The notes under the pieces were generated by a model. The model worked only from the letters and a program-made list of their open reading frames with translations. It did not search any database and was not told the DNA's origin. Shown here piece by piece: positions 35,843 to 43,589 of a DNA stretch of 64,000 nucleotides. Source of the DNA: Actinomycetes bacterium (GTDB lineage: Bacteria > Actinomycetota > Acidimicrobiia > Acidimicrobiales > Microtrichaceae); assembly GCA_023389745.1 (NCBI GenBank), contig JAEWED010000009.1:1-64000 (forward strand). Direction: 5' to 3'. Within the stretch, counting starts at the first letter, position 1, and each line of letters begins with the position of its first letter. A program made the position numbers and the translations under genes.

Positions 35843-36751
35843 ATGGGAATCTGCGACGGACGTGTGGTGATCGTGACCGGATCGGGGCGGGGGCTCGGGC
35901 GTGCGCACGCCCTGGCGTTCGCGGCCGAGGGCGCCAAGGTCGTGGTCAACGACCTCGGCGTGGCGCAGGACGGGTCGGACCCGTCCGACACGCCGGCCCA
36001 GCAGGTGGTCGACGAGATCGTCGCCGCCGGCGGTGAGGCGATCACGTCGAGCCATGACGTCGCCGACTGGGACGCAGCGGGCGAGATGGTGCAGTCCGCG
36101 ATCGACGCCTTCGGCGGACTCGACGTCGTGGTCAACAACGCGGGCATCGTGCGCGACCGCATGTTCGTGAACTCCGAGCAGGACGAGTGGGAAGCGGTGC
36201 TGCGCGTGCACGTGCTCGGCCATGCCGCCCCGGCGCGTCACGCCGCGTCGTACTGGCGCGGCAGGTCCAAGGCGGGCGAGACCGTGCAGGGCCGCATCAT
36301 CAACACCTCGTCGGGCGCCGGGATCATGGGCTCGATCGCACAGGCGGCCTACTCCGCCGCGAAGGGCGCCATCGCCAGCCTCACCCTCGTGCAGGCCGCA
36401 GAGCTGGGGCGCATCGGCGTCACCGCGAACGCGCTGGCACCGGCGGCCCGGACCCGGATGACCGAAGAGGCGTTCGCCGACATGATGGCCGAGGTCGGCG
36501 AGGATGCCTTCGACGCGATGGACCCCGCCAACGTCTCGCCGCTGGTGGTGTGGCTCGGCTCGACCGAGTCCGACGACGTGACGGGCCGCATGTTCGAGGT
36601 CGAGGGCGGCATCATCGGGATCGCCGAGGGCTTCCAGCACGGACCGCGGGTCGACAAGGGCGCCCGCTGGGAGCCCGCAGAGGTCGGTTCGGTCGTGGCC
36701 GACCTGCTGCGGGAGGCGGCCACGCCGGCTCCCGTCTACGGCGTCGGCTGA
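35843..36751 (+). CDS. SDR family oxidoreductase, Rv3548c-like
   Basis: A 302-residue NAD(P)-dependent dehydrogenase with TGSGRGLGRAHALAFAAEGAKVVVNDLG (about residues 13-40), NNAG, the catalytic Ser of NTSSGAG and Y-x3-K in YSAAK. Length, the DRMFVN and ARTRMTEEAFADMM segments and the long C-terminus match the group of mycobacterial Rv3548c and peroxisomal hydroxyacyl-CoA dehydrogenases, so a 3-hydroxyacyl-CoA dehydrogenase role in lipid or steroid breakdown is likely. Starts at ATG 35843, probably leaderless. Confidence 0.88.
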   Translation: MGICDGRVVIVTGSGRGLGRAHALAFAAEGAKVVVNDLGVAQDGSDPSDTPAQQVVDEIVAAGGEAITSSHDVADWDAAGEMVQSAIDAFGGLDVVVNNAGIVRDRMFVNSEQDEWEAVLRVHVLGHAAPARHAASYWRGRSKAGETVQGRIINTSSGAGIMGSIAQAAYSAAKGAIASLTLVQAAELGRIGVTANALAPAARTRMTEEAFADMMAEVGEDAFDAMDPANVSPLVVWLGSTESDDVTGRMFEVEGGIIGIAEGFQHGPRVDKGARWEPAEVGSVVADLLREAATPAPVYGVG

Positions 36752-36912
36752 GCGTCAGCTCATCGTCGGACCGCACCACCTGTGGGAGCGGCCGGTTCGG
36801 TGCGGTGGTCGCCCCGATTGGGGGCTGGCGCACGAACCGGTCGCTCTGTAGGTTTTTCTGTTGAAGCGTGCACCTGTCCCGGGGCGCGACCGACACCCCA
36901 GGAGACCTTCCG

Positions 36913-37302
36913 ATGCGACGTCGTATGTTCGGCTCGAAGATCCATCGTGCAACCGTGACCGTCGCGAACGTCGAGTACGAAGGCTCGGTCACGATCGACC
37001 AGGACCTGCTCGACGCCGCGGGCATCCTGGAGTGGGAAGAGGTCCACATCTGGGACGTCACCAACGGCAACCGCCTGGCGACCTACGCGATCTCCGGACC
37101 GCGTGGTTCCGGCGTGATCGGCATCAACGGTGCGGCGGCGCACCTGATCCACCCGGGTGACCTGGTGATCCTCGCGACGTTCCTCGAGCTCGAGGACGCC
37201 GAGGCGAAGGTGCACGAGCCGACGGCGATCTTCGTCGACGAGCACAACCGGGTGAAGGAGATCCGCCCGGAGATCGTCTCGGTGCCCGGCCTGACGGCCT
37301 GA
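36913..37302 (+). CDS. panD: Aspartate 1-decarboxylase
   Basis: A 129-residue pyruvoyl enzyme that makes beta-alanine for pantothenate and CoA. The self-cleavage site is G24-S25 in YEGSVTID; the opening RRMFGSKIHRATVT and the later NRLATYAISGPRGSGVIGINGAAAHLIHPGDLVI are diagnostic. AGGAG lies upstream of the ATG at 36913, and TAGGTT at 36849-36854 is a likely -10 box. No panB or panC is next to it, so the pathway genes are dispersed. A stop-spanning repeat follows. Confidence 0.96.
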   Translation: MRRRMFGSKIHRATVTVANVEYEGSVTIDQDLLDAAGILEWEEVHIWDVTNGNRLATYAISGPRGSGVIGINGAAAHLIHPGDLVILATFLELEDAEAKVHEPTAIFVDEHNRVKEIRPEIVSVPGLTA

Positions 37303-37324
37303 GTCAGCGACGGCCTGAGGCAGA
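37293..37324 (+). repeat. 16-bp tandem repeat spanning the panD stop
   Basis: GACGGCCTGAGTCAGC (37293-37308) is followed by a 14-of-16 match (37309-37324); weaker GGCCTG echoes follow near 37329 and 37344. The first unit contains the panD TGA (37300-37302). Confidence 0.8.
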
Positions 37325-37377
37325 GCAGGGCCTGGATGCTGGGGGCCTGACGGAGATGTCGCGTCGGGGCCGCGCGC

Positions 37378-38589
37378 TCAGCCCCGGTGCTCACGCAGGC
37401 GGTGGGCGAGCACGGGCGCGAGCCCGACGGCAGCGGCACCGAGCGTGGCGTTGTCGCCACCTCTGAGATCGAACACGAGGGCGTCGTCGCCGACGAGGAC
37501 CATCCCCATGACGGTCGCGCTGGTCCTGCCGGTCTCGGGGAACAGCGCCATCACCGAACCATCCGCGCCGTCGACCGGGTGTTCGCCGATGAACAGCGAC
37601 GAGTCGATGTTGGCGCCCTCGACCGCGTCGTGGTACTCCTCGGCCGAGAGGAACCGGTAGGTCAACGCCGCCGACGCGCCGCTCGCGGTACAGGATGCCA
37701 GGGTGATCCCGTCGGAGTGCGTCCCCTGGAACGTGACGCCGCCGCCCAGATGCTGGGCCAGCTCGTCCGCCGAGATCAGGCCGCAGTCGCTGCTGTCCCT
37801 CTGATCGATGCTGTCCGTCTGATCGATGCTGTCCGTCTGATCGGGGCCGGCTGGCTGATCGGGGCCGGCTGGCTGGTCGATGGTCGATGCCGGGGCGACG
37901 GTGGTGCCAGAGCTCTCGGCCGACCCCTGCTCGATGGTGAAGCGCCCGACGGCGACGAGGTCGTCGGGTCCCTCGATGACGAGGCGGTAGTCGCCAGGTG
38001 TGGTCATCGGTCGTGTCCCGGCACCGCTGTCGACGTCGAGCCAGACCGGCTGCATCGGGCGCTCCTGGCGTGCGCCCACGGCGAGGAAGTCCGCACGCGG
38101 TCCGCAGTCCGTATCCCTCACCGTGTCGTGCAGCGAGAGCAGGGCGTCGCTCCAGACCGCCGACGGCGCGACGACCGTCCACTCGTCGCCGTCCCAGCGT
38201 GAGAGCGTGCCCTGCAGGCAGTCCCAGCTCCACGGCTCGGCGGCGTGGTTCGTCACGGTGCCGAGGAAGGCGAGCTCGCGGCGGTCGGGGTCGCGGCGGA
38301 ACTCGACGGTGATGTCGGCTCGTTCGGTCTCGGGAGGTGCCGGCCTGAGCTCCGCCGCGGTGTCGTCGGTGCGATCCGCCACTACGTGGTCGGACGTCTG
38401 GCGTGCGAGGACGAATACGGCAGTGCCGATGCCCGCCAACAGGACAAGGGTCGCGGCGACCACCCAAGGGGTGGTGTTGGATCGACGGCGCGGCGCGATC
38501 GCCGGTGCCTCACCCGTCTCCGCCACCGCGTCGGCGCCGAGACGGTCGAGGAGCTCGGCCACCGGTTCATGGTGTTCGTCGGGGATCAT
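37378..38589 (-). CDS. Membrane protein coupled to an ECF sigma factor, possible anti-sigma factor
   Basis: A 403-residue protein with about 40 cytoplasmic residues, one membrane helix (TPWVVAATLVLLAGIGTAVFVLA, about 39-61) and a large outside part. The first outside domain (VEFRRDPDRRELAFLGTVTNHAAEPWSWDCLQG) looks like an Ig-type fold; a hexapeptide repeat region follows; the last 150 residues (CGLISADELAQHLGGGVTFQG) form a separate domain. Its ATG overlaps the sigma-factor stop as ATGA. Position and topology suggest an anti-sigma factor, but no zinc or known anti-sigma motif is seen in the short cytoplasmic part. Confidence 0.68.
   Translation of the reverse strand: MIPDEHHEPVAELLDRLGADAVAETGEAPAIAPRRRSNTTPWVVAATLVLLAGIGTAVFVLARQTSDHVVADRTDDTAAELRPAPPETERADITVEFRRDPDRRELAFLGTVTNHAAEPWSWDCLQGTLSRWDGDEWTVVAPSAVWSDALLSLHDTVRDTDCGPRADFLAVGARQERPMQPVWLDVDSGAGTRPMTTPGDYRLVIEGPDDLVAVGRFTIEQGSAESSGTTVAPASTIDQPAGPDQPAGPDQTDSIDQTDSIDQRDSSDCGLISADELAQHLGGGVTFQGTHSDGITLASCTASGASAALTYRFLSAEEYHDAVEGANIDSSLFIGEHPVDGADGSVMALFPETGRTSATVMGMVLVGDDALVFDLRGGDNATLGAAAVGLAPVLAHRLREHRG
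37793..37882 (-). repeat. Five 18-bp in-frame tandem repeats
   Basis: Units of exactly 18 bp start at 37793, 37811, 37829, 37847 and 37865. They encode five hexapeptides of pattern (I/P)-D-Q-(P/T/R)-(A/D)-(G/S), in two sequence types (QTDSI and QPAGP), forming a linker in the membrane protein. Confidence 0.92.
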
Positions 38590-39080
38590 GGCGACTCCTC
38601 CCGGGCCTCGGCGGTCAGCTGTTCGGCGAGGCGTGCGTGGGCGTCGCGCAGCGTCGACGACACGGTGCCGCGGCTGATGCCGAGCACCTCGGCGATCATC
38701 GGCTCGGTCAGGTCCGCGACGTGGCGCAGCACCACGACCTGGCGCATGCGTTCGGGCAGCGGCGCGACGAGCTCGGTGAAGCGCAGCGTCGCGCCCTGGT
38801 CGGCCGTGACCGACGAGCCGCCGGCGGTGACCGCGACGAGCTCGCGTTCACGAGTCCGTCGTCGGGCGCGTCGGCGGACCAGGTTCAGCGCGACGGTGTA
38901 GGTCCACCCGTCGGGGTTGTCCATGGCACGGACGCGGTCCCACCTGGCCGAGGCGCGTGCGACGGCCTCCGCGACCACCTCGTCGGCCTCGTCGGTCGAG
39001 CCGCAGGCGACGCGGATCGACGTGTGCAGCTTCGGGTACAGCGCCCGATACCACTCGTCGAAGTCGGTCACCCGATCCAT
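38586..39080 (-). CDS. ECF-type RNA polymerase sigma factor (SigE family-like)
   Basis: A 164-residue sigma factor with region 2 (FDEWYRALYPKLHTSIRVACGSTDEADEVVAEAVARASARWDRV) and region 4 (LPERMRQVVVLRHVADLTEPMIAEVLGISRGTVSSTLRDAHARL). The ATG at 39080 is chosen over a GTG at 39101 because GGAGGG lies 7 nt before it. It is coupled to the membrane protein downstream. Its target promoters are unknown. Confidence 0.88.
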   Translation of the reverse strand: MDRVTDFDEWYRALYPKLHTSIRVACGSTDEADEVVAEAVARASARWDRVRAMDNPDGWTYTVALNLVRRRARRRTRERELVAVTAGGSSVTADQGATLRFTELVAPLPERMRQVVVLRHVADLTEPMIAEVLGISRGTVSSTLRDAHARLAEQLTAEAREESP

Positions 39081-39240
39081 CCCCACACCCTCCAGAGTCA
39101 CGAGGCTGTCAGAACGCGGGGTCGGACCGCTGCCCGAACGCGGGACTGTCGCGGCGGTGGTCGAACATCGACCGCCACCGCGACAGTTGCCGGGTTGGTG
39201 GAGCCGCCGACGCGGCCCACCGTTCAGTTCGTGGTCGAGC

Positions 39241-40449
39241 TCAGCTCAGACGCTCGATGACCATCGCCATGCCCTGGCCACCACCGACGCACATCGACTC
39301 GACGCCGTAGCGCTTGTCGGACTCCTGCAGGTTGTGGATCAGGGTGGTCATGATGCGGGCGCCGGTCATGCCGAACGGGTGGCCCAGGGCGATCGAGCCG
39401 CCACGGGTGTTCAGCTTCTCGATCGGGATGTCGAGGTCCCACGCCGAGGGCAGCACCTGCGCGGCGAACGCCTCGTTGATCTCGAAGAGGTCGATGTCGT
39501 CGATCGTCAGGTTCGCCTTGTCGAGCGCCTTCTTGATCGCCGAGACGGGACCCAGGCCCATGATCTCGGGGTTCAGGCCGGTCGCGGCGGAGGAGACGAT
39601 GCGGGCCAGCGGCTTCAGGCCGAGCTCCTTCGCCTTGGTGTCGCTCATCACGACCACGGCTGCGGCGCCGTCGTTGAGCGGGCAGGCGTTGGCGGCGGTC
39701 ACGGTGCCGTCGGGACGGAAGGCGGGCTTCATGCCGGAGACGCCCTCGAGGGTCGTGCCGCGGCGGATGCCGTCGTCGGTGGTGACGACGGTGCCGTCGG
39801 GGGTGGTCACCGGGGTGATCTCGGCCTCCCAGAACCCGTTGTCGAGGTTCTCCTCGGCCAGGTTCTGGCTGCGCACGGCGTACTCGTCCTGGGCCTCACG
39901 GCTGACGTTCTTGAGCTGCGCGACGTTCTCGGCGGTCTGGCCCATGGCCAGGTAGATGTCGGGCAGGCCCGCCTGGGGCTCCCACGAGGTGGTGCCACCC
40001 TCGGCGCGCTTGGCGGAGTGCGCCTCGGCGTCGGCGAAGAGGGGGTTCTTCGGGCCGTCGGCCAGCGCCATGTGCAGCTGGTGGCGGCTGATCGCCTCGA
40101 CGCCACCGGCGATGAACACGTCGCCGTCGCCGGCTTCGATCGCGTGCTGAGCCATGCGGATCGCCATGAGCGACGACGAGCAGTAGCGGTTGACGGTCAC
40201 GCCGGGGATGTCGTCGAGCCCGGCGAGCACGGCGGAGACACGACCGATGTTGTGGCCCGACTCGACGGCCGGCTGACCACAGCCCCAGAGCACGTCCTCG
40301 ATCTCGGAGCGGTCGAGCTGCGGCAGCTTGTCGAGCACCGCGGTGATGGCGATGGCCGACAGGTCGTCCGGACGCATGTCCTTCAGCGAGCCCTTGCCGG
40401 CACGGCCGATGGGCGTGCGGGCGGTTGCGACGATCACTGCGTCGGGCAT
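39241..40449 (-). CDS. Acetyl-CoA C-acyltransferase (thiolase)
   Basis: A 402-residue thiolase of beta-oxidation. Catalytic residues: C90 in VNRYCSSSL, the histidine in GSIALGHPFGMTG, and the cysteine in MCVGGGQGMAMVIERL; the NEAFA motif is present. It differs clearly from the FadA6-like thiolase at 29738 and is nearer to general FadA/FadA2-type enzymes. A strong GAGGGGG ribosome site lies just before the ATG. The long open frame upstream of this ATG is antisense to the next gene and not real. Confidence 0.92.
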   Translation of the reverse strand: MPDAVIVATARTPIGRAGKGSLKDMRPDDLSAIAITAVLDKLPQLDRSEIEDVLWGCGQPAVESGHNIGRVSAVLAGLDDIPGVTVNRYCSSSLMAIRMAQHAIEAGDGDVFIAGGVEAISRHQLHMALADGPKNPLFADAEAHSAKRAEGGTTSWEPQAGLPDIYLAMGQTAENVAQLKNVSREAQDEYAVRSQNLAEENLDNGFWEAEITPVTTPDGTVVTTDDGIRRGTTLEGVSGMKPAFRPDGTVTAANACPLNDGAAAVVVMSDTKAKELGLKPLARIVSSAATGLNPEIMGLGPVSAIKKALDKANLTIDDIDLFEINEAFAAQVLPSAWDLDIPIEKLNTRGGSIALGHPFGMTGARIMTTLIHNLQESDKRYGVESMCVGGGQGMAMVIERLS

Positions 40450-40652
40450 TGGATCCCCCTCAGGGTTCTCGATGTGGAACGGTCCGACGCGGGTGTCGGC
40501 CGGACGGCTCGACGGGCGTCGGCCGGAGGCCGATGTTACCGGCGGGTAACTACCCGGGCCAGCCGGGGCGGGCCGCCCCGACCACGCAGGACCCGGCGGG
40601 CCGCTCGCTGGCCGTCGGGGGTTATCCTCGGCACAACGAGGGGAGGGCGACG

Positions 40653-41480
40653 GTGGGGGACGTGCCACTGGATCCGTGGGCGACGCCCGGGGACGACGAC
40701 AGGGCGGGTGGCGATGCGGTGGTGGGCTCGCCGACGTGGCCCTCGCTGCCGGACCAGCAGTTGGTCGAACCGCGCCCGGCCTACGGCCACGGATTCGCGC
40801 CGCCACCGCCGCAGTCCCTTCCGCCCCGTGGCAGCCGCAGCCGAGTGGTCATCATCACGGTCGTCGTCATCGTGGGGGTGCTCATGGCGCTGGCGATCGC
40901 CGTCTCGATGGTGCTCAGCGAAGTCGACCCCGAGATGGGCGGTGCCGAGGGGTTCGCTCCGGTCGGCGGACCGCCGCCCGGCAGGATGGTCGACCCCGAC
41001 GCACCGCCGGTCGTGTCGAACCCGCCGGCCGACATCGACGCAGCGGAAGCAGCGATCGCCGCGCTGGTGCAGTTCGTCTTCACTCCGAACCCCGACCCGG
41101 CGGCGTGGGAGGCGGAGTTCACCGACCCCGCCGGCCTCCGGGCGCAGATCGAGCCGTTCGCGAGCACCCTCTGCGCCGTCGGGGTCGGCACGAAGATCGT
41201 CGGGATCCAGTTCCTCGACGACAACCGGGCGCTGGTCGAGTTCGTTTTCCTCGGTCCGAACATCCCCGAGATCGGTCGGACGTTCGCGTTCCGTGGACAC
41301 GTGCGCCGAGCCGAGGACGGCCGGTGGGTCGCCGAGCCGGATCTGGTCGAGAACGTCGCGGGACTGGCGAGCGGCTTCTGCCTCCGACAGGAGGTCACTC
41401 CGCGAGAGGGGCTCGAGGACGAGACCGACGAGAAGGGCACCCACGACAGCGGCACCCTGGTCGATCCGCTCTCCCCCTGA
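40653..41480 (+). CDS. Single-span membrane-anchored protein, paralogue 1
   Basis: A 275-residue protein: a Pro-rich cytoplasmic N-terminus (FAPPPPQSLPPRG), one helix (VVIITVVVIVGVLMALAIAVSMVL, about 64-87), a linker, then an outside domain with VVGIQFLDDNRALVEFVFLGPNIPEIGRTFAFRGHVRRAEDGRWVAEPDLV and two cysteines (CAVG, FCLR). This domain matches the next protein, so they are tandem paralogues. Its fold may be NTF2-like, unproven. GTG at 40653 has GAGGGGAGGG upstream. Function unknown. Confidence 0.72.
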   Translation: MGDVPLDPWATPGDDDRAGGDAVVGSPTWPSLPDQQLVEPRPAYGHGFAPPPPQSLPPRGSRSRVVIITVVVIVGVLMALAIAVSMVLSEVDPEMGGAEGFAPVGGPPPGRMVDPDAPPVVSNPPADIDAAEAAIAALVQFVFTPNPDPAAWEAEFTDPAGLRAQIEPFASTLCAVGVGTKIVGIQFLDDNRALVEFVFLGPNIPEIGRTFAFRGHVRRAEDGRWVAEPDLVENVAGLASGFCLRQEVTPREGLEDETDEKGTHDSGTLVDPLSP

Positions 41481-41541
41481 GCCCGAGCAGTGATTGAGTC
41501 GTTGTGGCCGCTATGGTCTCCGCTCGAGGAGAGGGGTACCG

Positions 41542-42177
41542 ATGACCGCACCAGGTGCACCGAGCTCGGCGCGCCCGCCCGCGCACACGCCCGACGCGGC
41601 CGGCGGACCTGTCGCAGTTCCGAACAGGCCCGGCACGAACGCGACCCTGCTCGCGTTGGCCGGCTGCCTCGCTGCGCTGGTCGTCGTGTCCTTCCTGTAC
41701 CTCGGGGGTCGCATCCAGCGACTCGAGGACCAGATCGCCGTGCTGCCGGACGTGCAGCCGGTGGTCCCCGTGCAGGTGCCGCCGTCCACGGTCGCCCCGC
41801 CGATCGACCTCCCGCCACCGGACGCCGAGACCGCCCGTCGAGCGATCGTCGGCATCTTCGCCCTGCTCTTCGGCGAGTCGACCCCTGAGCAGCGGCAGTT
41901 CCTCCTGACGACGCCGAGCGACCTTCCGAACCGACTGCAGGCCCTCGCCGGCGGCCCGTGCGCGGGCACGCGCCCCGTCGTCACCGACATCCGCTTCCTC
42001 GACGACGATCGTGCCGAGGTGCGCTTCAGGTTCGAAGGAGCGACCCTGCCGCAGATCGCCAGCGGCTACTCCTTCGACGGGTTCGCCGCGAGGGTCGACG
42101 GCCGGTGGCTCATCGACCCGGCCGCACCGCTGCAGGCGCTCGACCTGGGTGACAGCGCCGGCGTCTGCGGCTCCTGA
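41542..42177 (+). CDS. Single-span membrane-anchored protein, paralogue 2
   Basis: A 211-residue protein with one helix (LLALAGCLAALVVVSFLYLG, about 34-53) and an outside domain VVTDIRFLDDDRAEVRFRFEGATLPQIASGYSFDGFAARVDGRWLIDPAAPL, clearly related to paralogue 1 including the paired cysteines (GPCAG, GVCGS). It has the same order of a Pro-rich linker and globular domain but lacks the acidic tail. The ATG at 41542 follows GAGGAGAGGGG. Probably co-transcribed with the first paralogue, 61 bp upstream. Confidence 0.72.
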   Translation: MTAPGAPSSARPPAHTPDAAGGPVAVPNRPGTNATLLALAGCLAALVVVSFLYLGGRIQRLEDQIAVLPDVQPVVPVQVPPSTVAPPIDLPPPDAETARRAIVGIFALLFGESTPEQRQFLLTTPSDLPNRLQALAGGPCAGTRPVVTDIRFLDDDRAEVRFRFEGATLPQIASGYSFDGFAARVDGRWLIDPAAPLQALDLGDSAGVCGS

Positions 42178-42188
42178 CCGCGGCTCAG

Positions 42189-42277
42189 GGGAAGCTCCCT
42201 CACGGGAGACTCCCTCTGAGGAAACTCCCTCACGGGAAACTCCCTCACGGGAAGAAGCGGCTCACGGGAAGAAGCGG
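42189..42277. repeat. Adjacent 15-bp (x4) and 17-bp (x2) tandem repeats at a gene end
   Basis: Four 15-bp units of type GGGAAACTCCCTCAC run from 42189 to 42248, then a perfect 17-bp duplication CTCACGGGAAGAAGCGG at 42244-42260 and 42261-42277. The second 17-bp copy carries the last codons and stop (42262-42264) of the minus-strand MaoC gene, so that gene end is echoed beyond its stop. Confidence 0.9.
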
Positions 42278-42720
42278 CTCACGGTGTCGGCGACGCAGGC
42301 GGGCTTGTCGGCGCCCTCGATCTCGACGGTGACCCGCACGGTGACCTGCACGCCGCCCTTGGCCTCTTCGACCGCGACGATCGTGCCGACGCCACGCAGG
42401 CGTGAACCGGACGGGACCGGCGACGGGAAGCGCACCTTGTCGAGGCCGACGTTCACGCCCATGGACGCGCCCCGGACCTCGAGCAGCTGCGGCAGGAACA
42501 GGTTGACCAGCGACAACGTGAGGTAGCCGTGGGCGATCGGTCCGCCGAAGGGTGACTCGGCCGTGGCGCGCTCGACGTCGACGTGGATCCACTGGTGGTC
42601 ACCCGTGGCATCGGCGAACAGGCCGATCTGCTCCTGGGTGACCGTCGACCAGTCGGTGACGCCGAGATCGGCGCCGTCGAGCTCGAGCAGTTCGGCGGGT
42701 GAGGCGACGACGGTGGTCAT
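42262..42720 (-). CDS. MaoC family enoyl-CoA hydratase
   Basis: A 152-residue hotdog hydratase with the hydratase-2 motif FADATGDHQWIHVD ... GGPIAHGYLTLSL, holding the catalytic Asp and His. It would hydrate a 2-enoyl-CoA. It is the last gene of a three-gene set with the IpdF-like SDR (21 bp gap) and the FadE30-like ACAD, giving ACAD, hydratase and dehydrogenase in one operon. The length is that of single-domain actinobacterial MaoC proteins. Confidence 0.9.
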   Translation of the reverse strand: MTTVVASPAELLELDGADLGVTDWSTVTQEQIGLFADATGDHQWIHVDVERATAESPFGGPIAHGYLTLSLVNLFLPQLLEVRGASMGVNVGLDKVRFPSPVPSGSRLRGVGTIVAVEEAKGGVQVTVRVTVEIEGADKPACVADTVSRFFP

Positions 42721-42741
42721 GGGTGCTCCTCGATGTCGTGT

Positions 42742-43524
42742 TCAGGCGTGCTGGCTCGAGACGGGCACGACCTCGCCCGTCATGTACGACGACAGGTCGC
42801 TCGCCAGGAAGACCATGACGTTGGCGACCTCCCACGGCTCGGCGCCGCGACCGAAGGCCTCCCTGGCCTTGAGCTCCTCGAGCAGGCCGGGGGGCGTGAC
42901 CTTCTCGAGGTTCGGGTGCATCGCCAGGCTCGGCGCGACCGCGTTGACGCGCACGCCGTGCTCGGCGGCTTCGATCGCCGTGCAGCGCGTCAGCGCCATC
43001 ACGCCGGCCTTGGCAGCGGCGTAGTGGGCTTGACGGTCCTGGGCACGCCAGCCGAGCACCGACGCGTTGTTCACGATCGCACCGGCGCCGCGCTCGTACA
43101 TGTGCGGCAGGACCGCCCGCAGGCAGCGGAAGGTGCCGGTCAGCGTGACGTCGAGGACCTTCGACCACTGGTCGTCGGTCAGCTCGGTGACCAGACCGTT
43201 CCCACCGAGGCCCGCGTTGTTCATCCAGACGTCGATGTGGCCGAGGTCGTCGAGCGCCGCGGCGAGCAGCGCCTGCACGTCGTCCTCGGAGGTGACGTCG
43301 CAGCGCAGCGCGACCGGGCGGGCGCCGAACTCCTCGGCGAGCGCGTCGGCCGTCTCGTTGACCCGACGCTCGTGCGCGTCCGAGATCACGACCCTTGCGC
43401 CCTCGAGCAGGCAGCGCCGGGCGAGCGAGCCGCCGATGCCCGATCCCGCAGCCGCGGTCACGACGACGGTCTGGCCGTCGAGCAGACCCCGGCCGGGTGG
43501 TTCGATGGGTGCGGGCTGGGCCAT
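42742..43524 (-). CDS. SDR dehydrogenase, IpdF-like
   Basis: A 260-residue SDR with the cofactor motif VVVTAAAGSGIGGSLARR, acidic VISDAHERR, NNAGLGG, catalytic Ser in NNASVLGWRAQ and Y-x3-K in HYAAAKAGVMALTRC. GLLDGxxVVVTAAAG, NNASVLGWRAQ, AEPWEVA and the C-terminal SYMTGEVVPVSSQH follow mycobacterial IpdF, which oxidises the 5-hydroxy group of the CoA-bound steroid C/D-ring fragment (HIP pathway). This match is from memory of the family. Its place next to a FadE30-like ACAD is the same as in mycobacteria. Confidence 0.86.
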   Translation of the reverse strand: MAQPAPIEPPGRGLLDGQTVVVTAAAGSGIGGSLARRCLLEGARVVISDAHERRVNETADALAEEFGARPVALRCDVTSEDDVQALLAAALDDLGHIDVWMNNAGLGGNGLVTELTDDQWSKVLDVTLTGTFRCLRAVLPHMYERGAGAIVNNASVLGWRAQDRQAHYAAAKAGVMALTRCTAIEAAEHGVRVNAVAPSLAMHPNLEKVTPPGLLEELKAREAFGRGAEPWEVANVMVFLASDLSSYMTGEVVPVSSQHA

Positions 43525-43560
43525 GTCGTGTGTCCTCGTTCGGTCGGCGGTGATGGGTCG

Positions 43561-43588
43561 GGTGATCAGGGGGCGGTGATCAGGGGGG
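43561..43588. repeat. Two 14-bp tandem repeats just after a stop
   Basis: GGTGATCAGGGGGC (43561-43574) and GGTGATCAGGGGGG (43575-43588) lie directly beyond the stop codon (43590-43592) of the minus-strand ACAD gene. Confidence 0.85.
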
Positions 43589-43589
43589 G

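Noticed and set aside
42066..42248. 60-codon minus-strand frame made of V-R-E-(F/L)-P repeats
   Set aside because: The frame exists only because of the 15-bp repeats, lacks a ribosome site and overlaps the end of the gene at 41542-42177.
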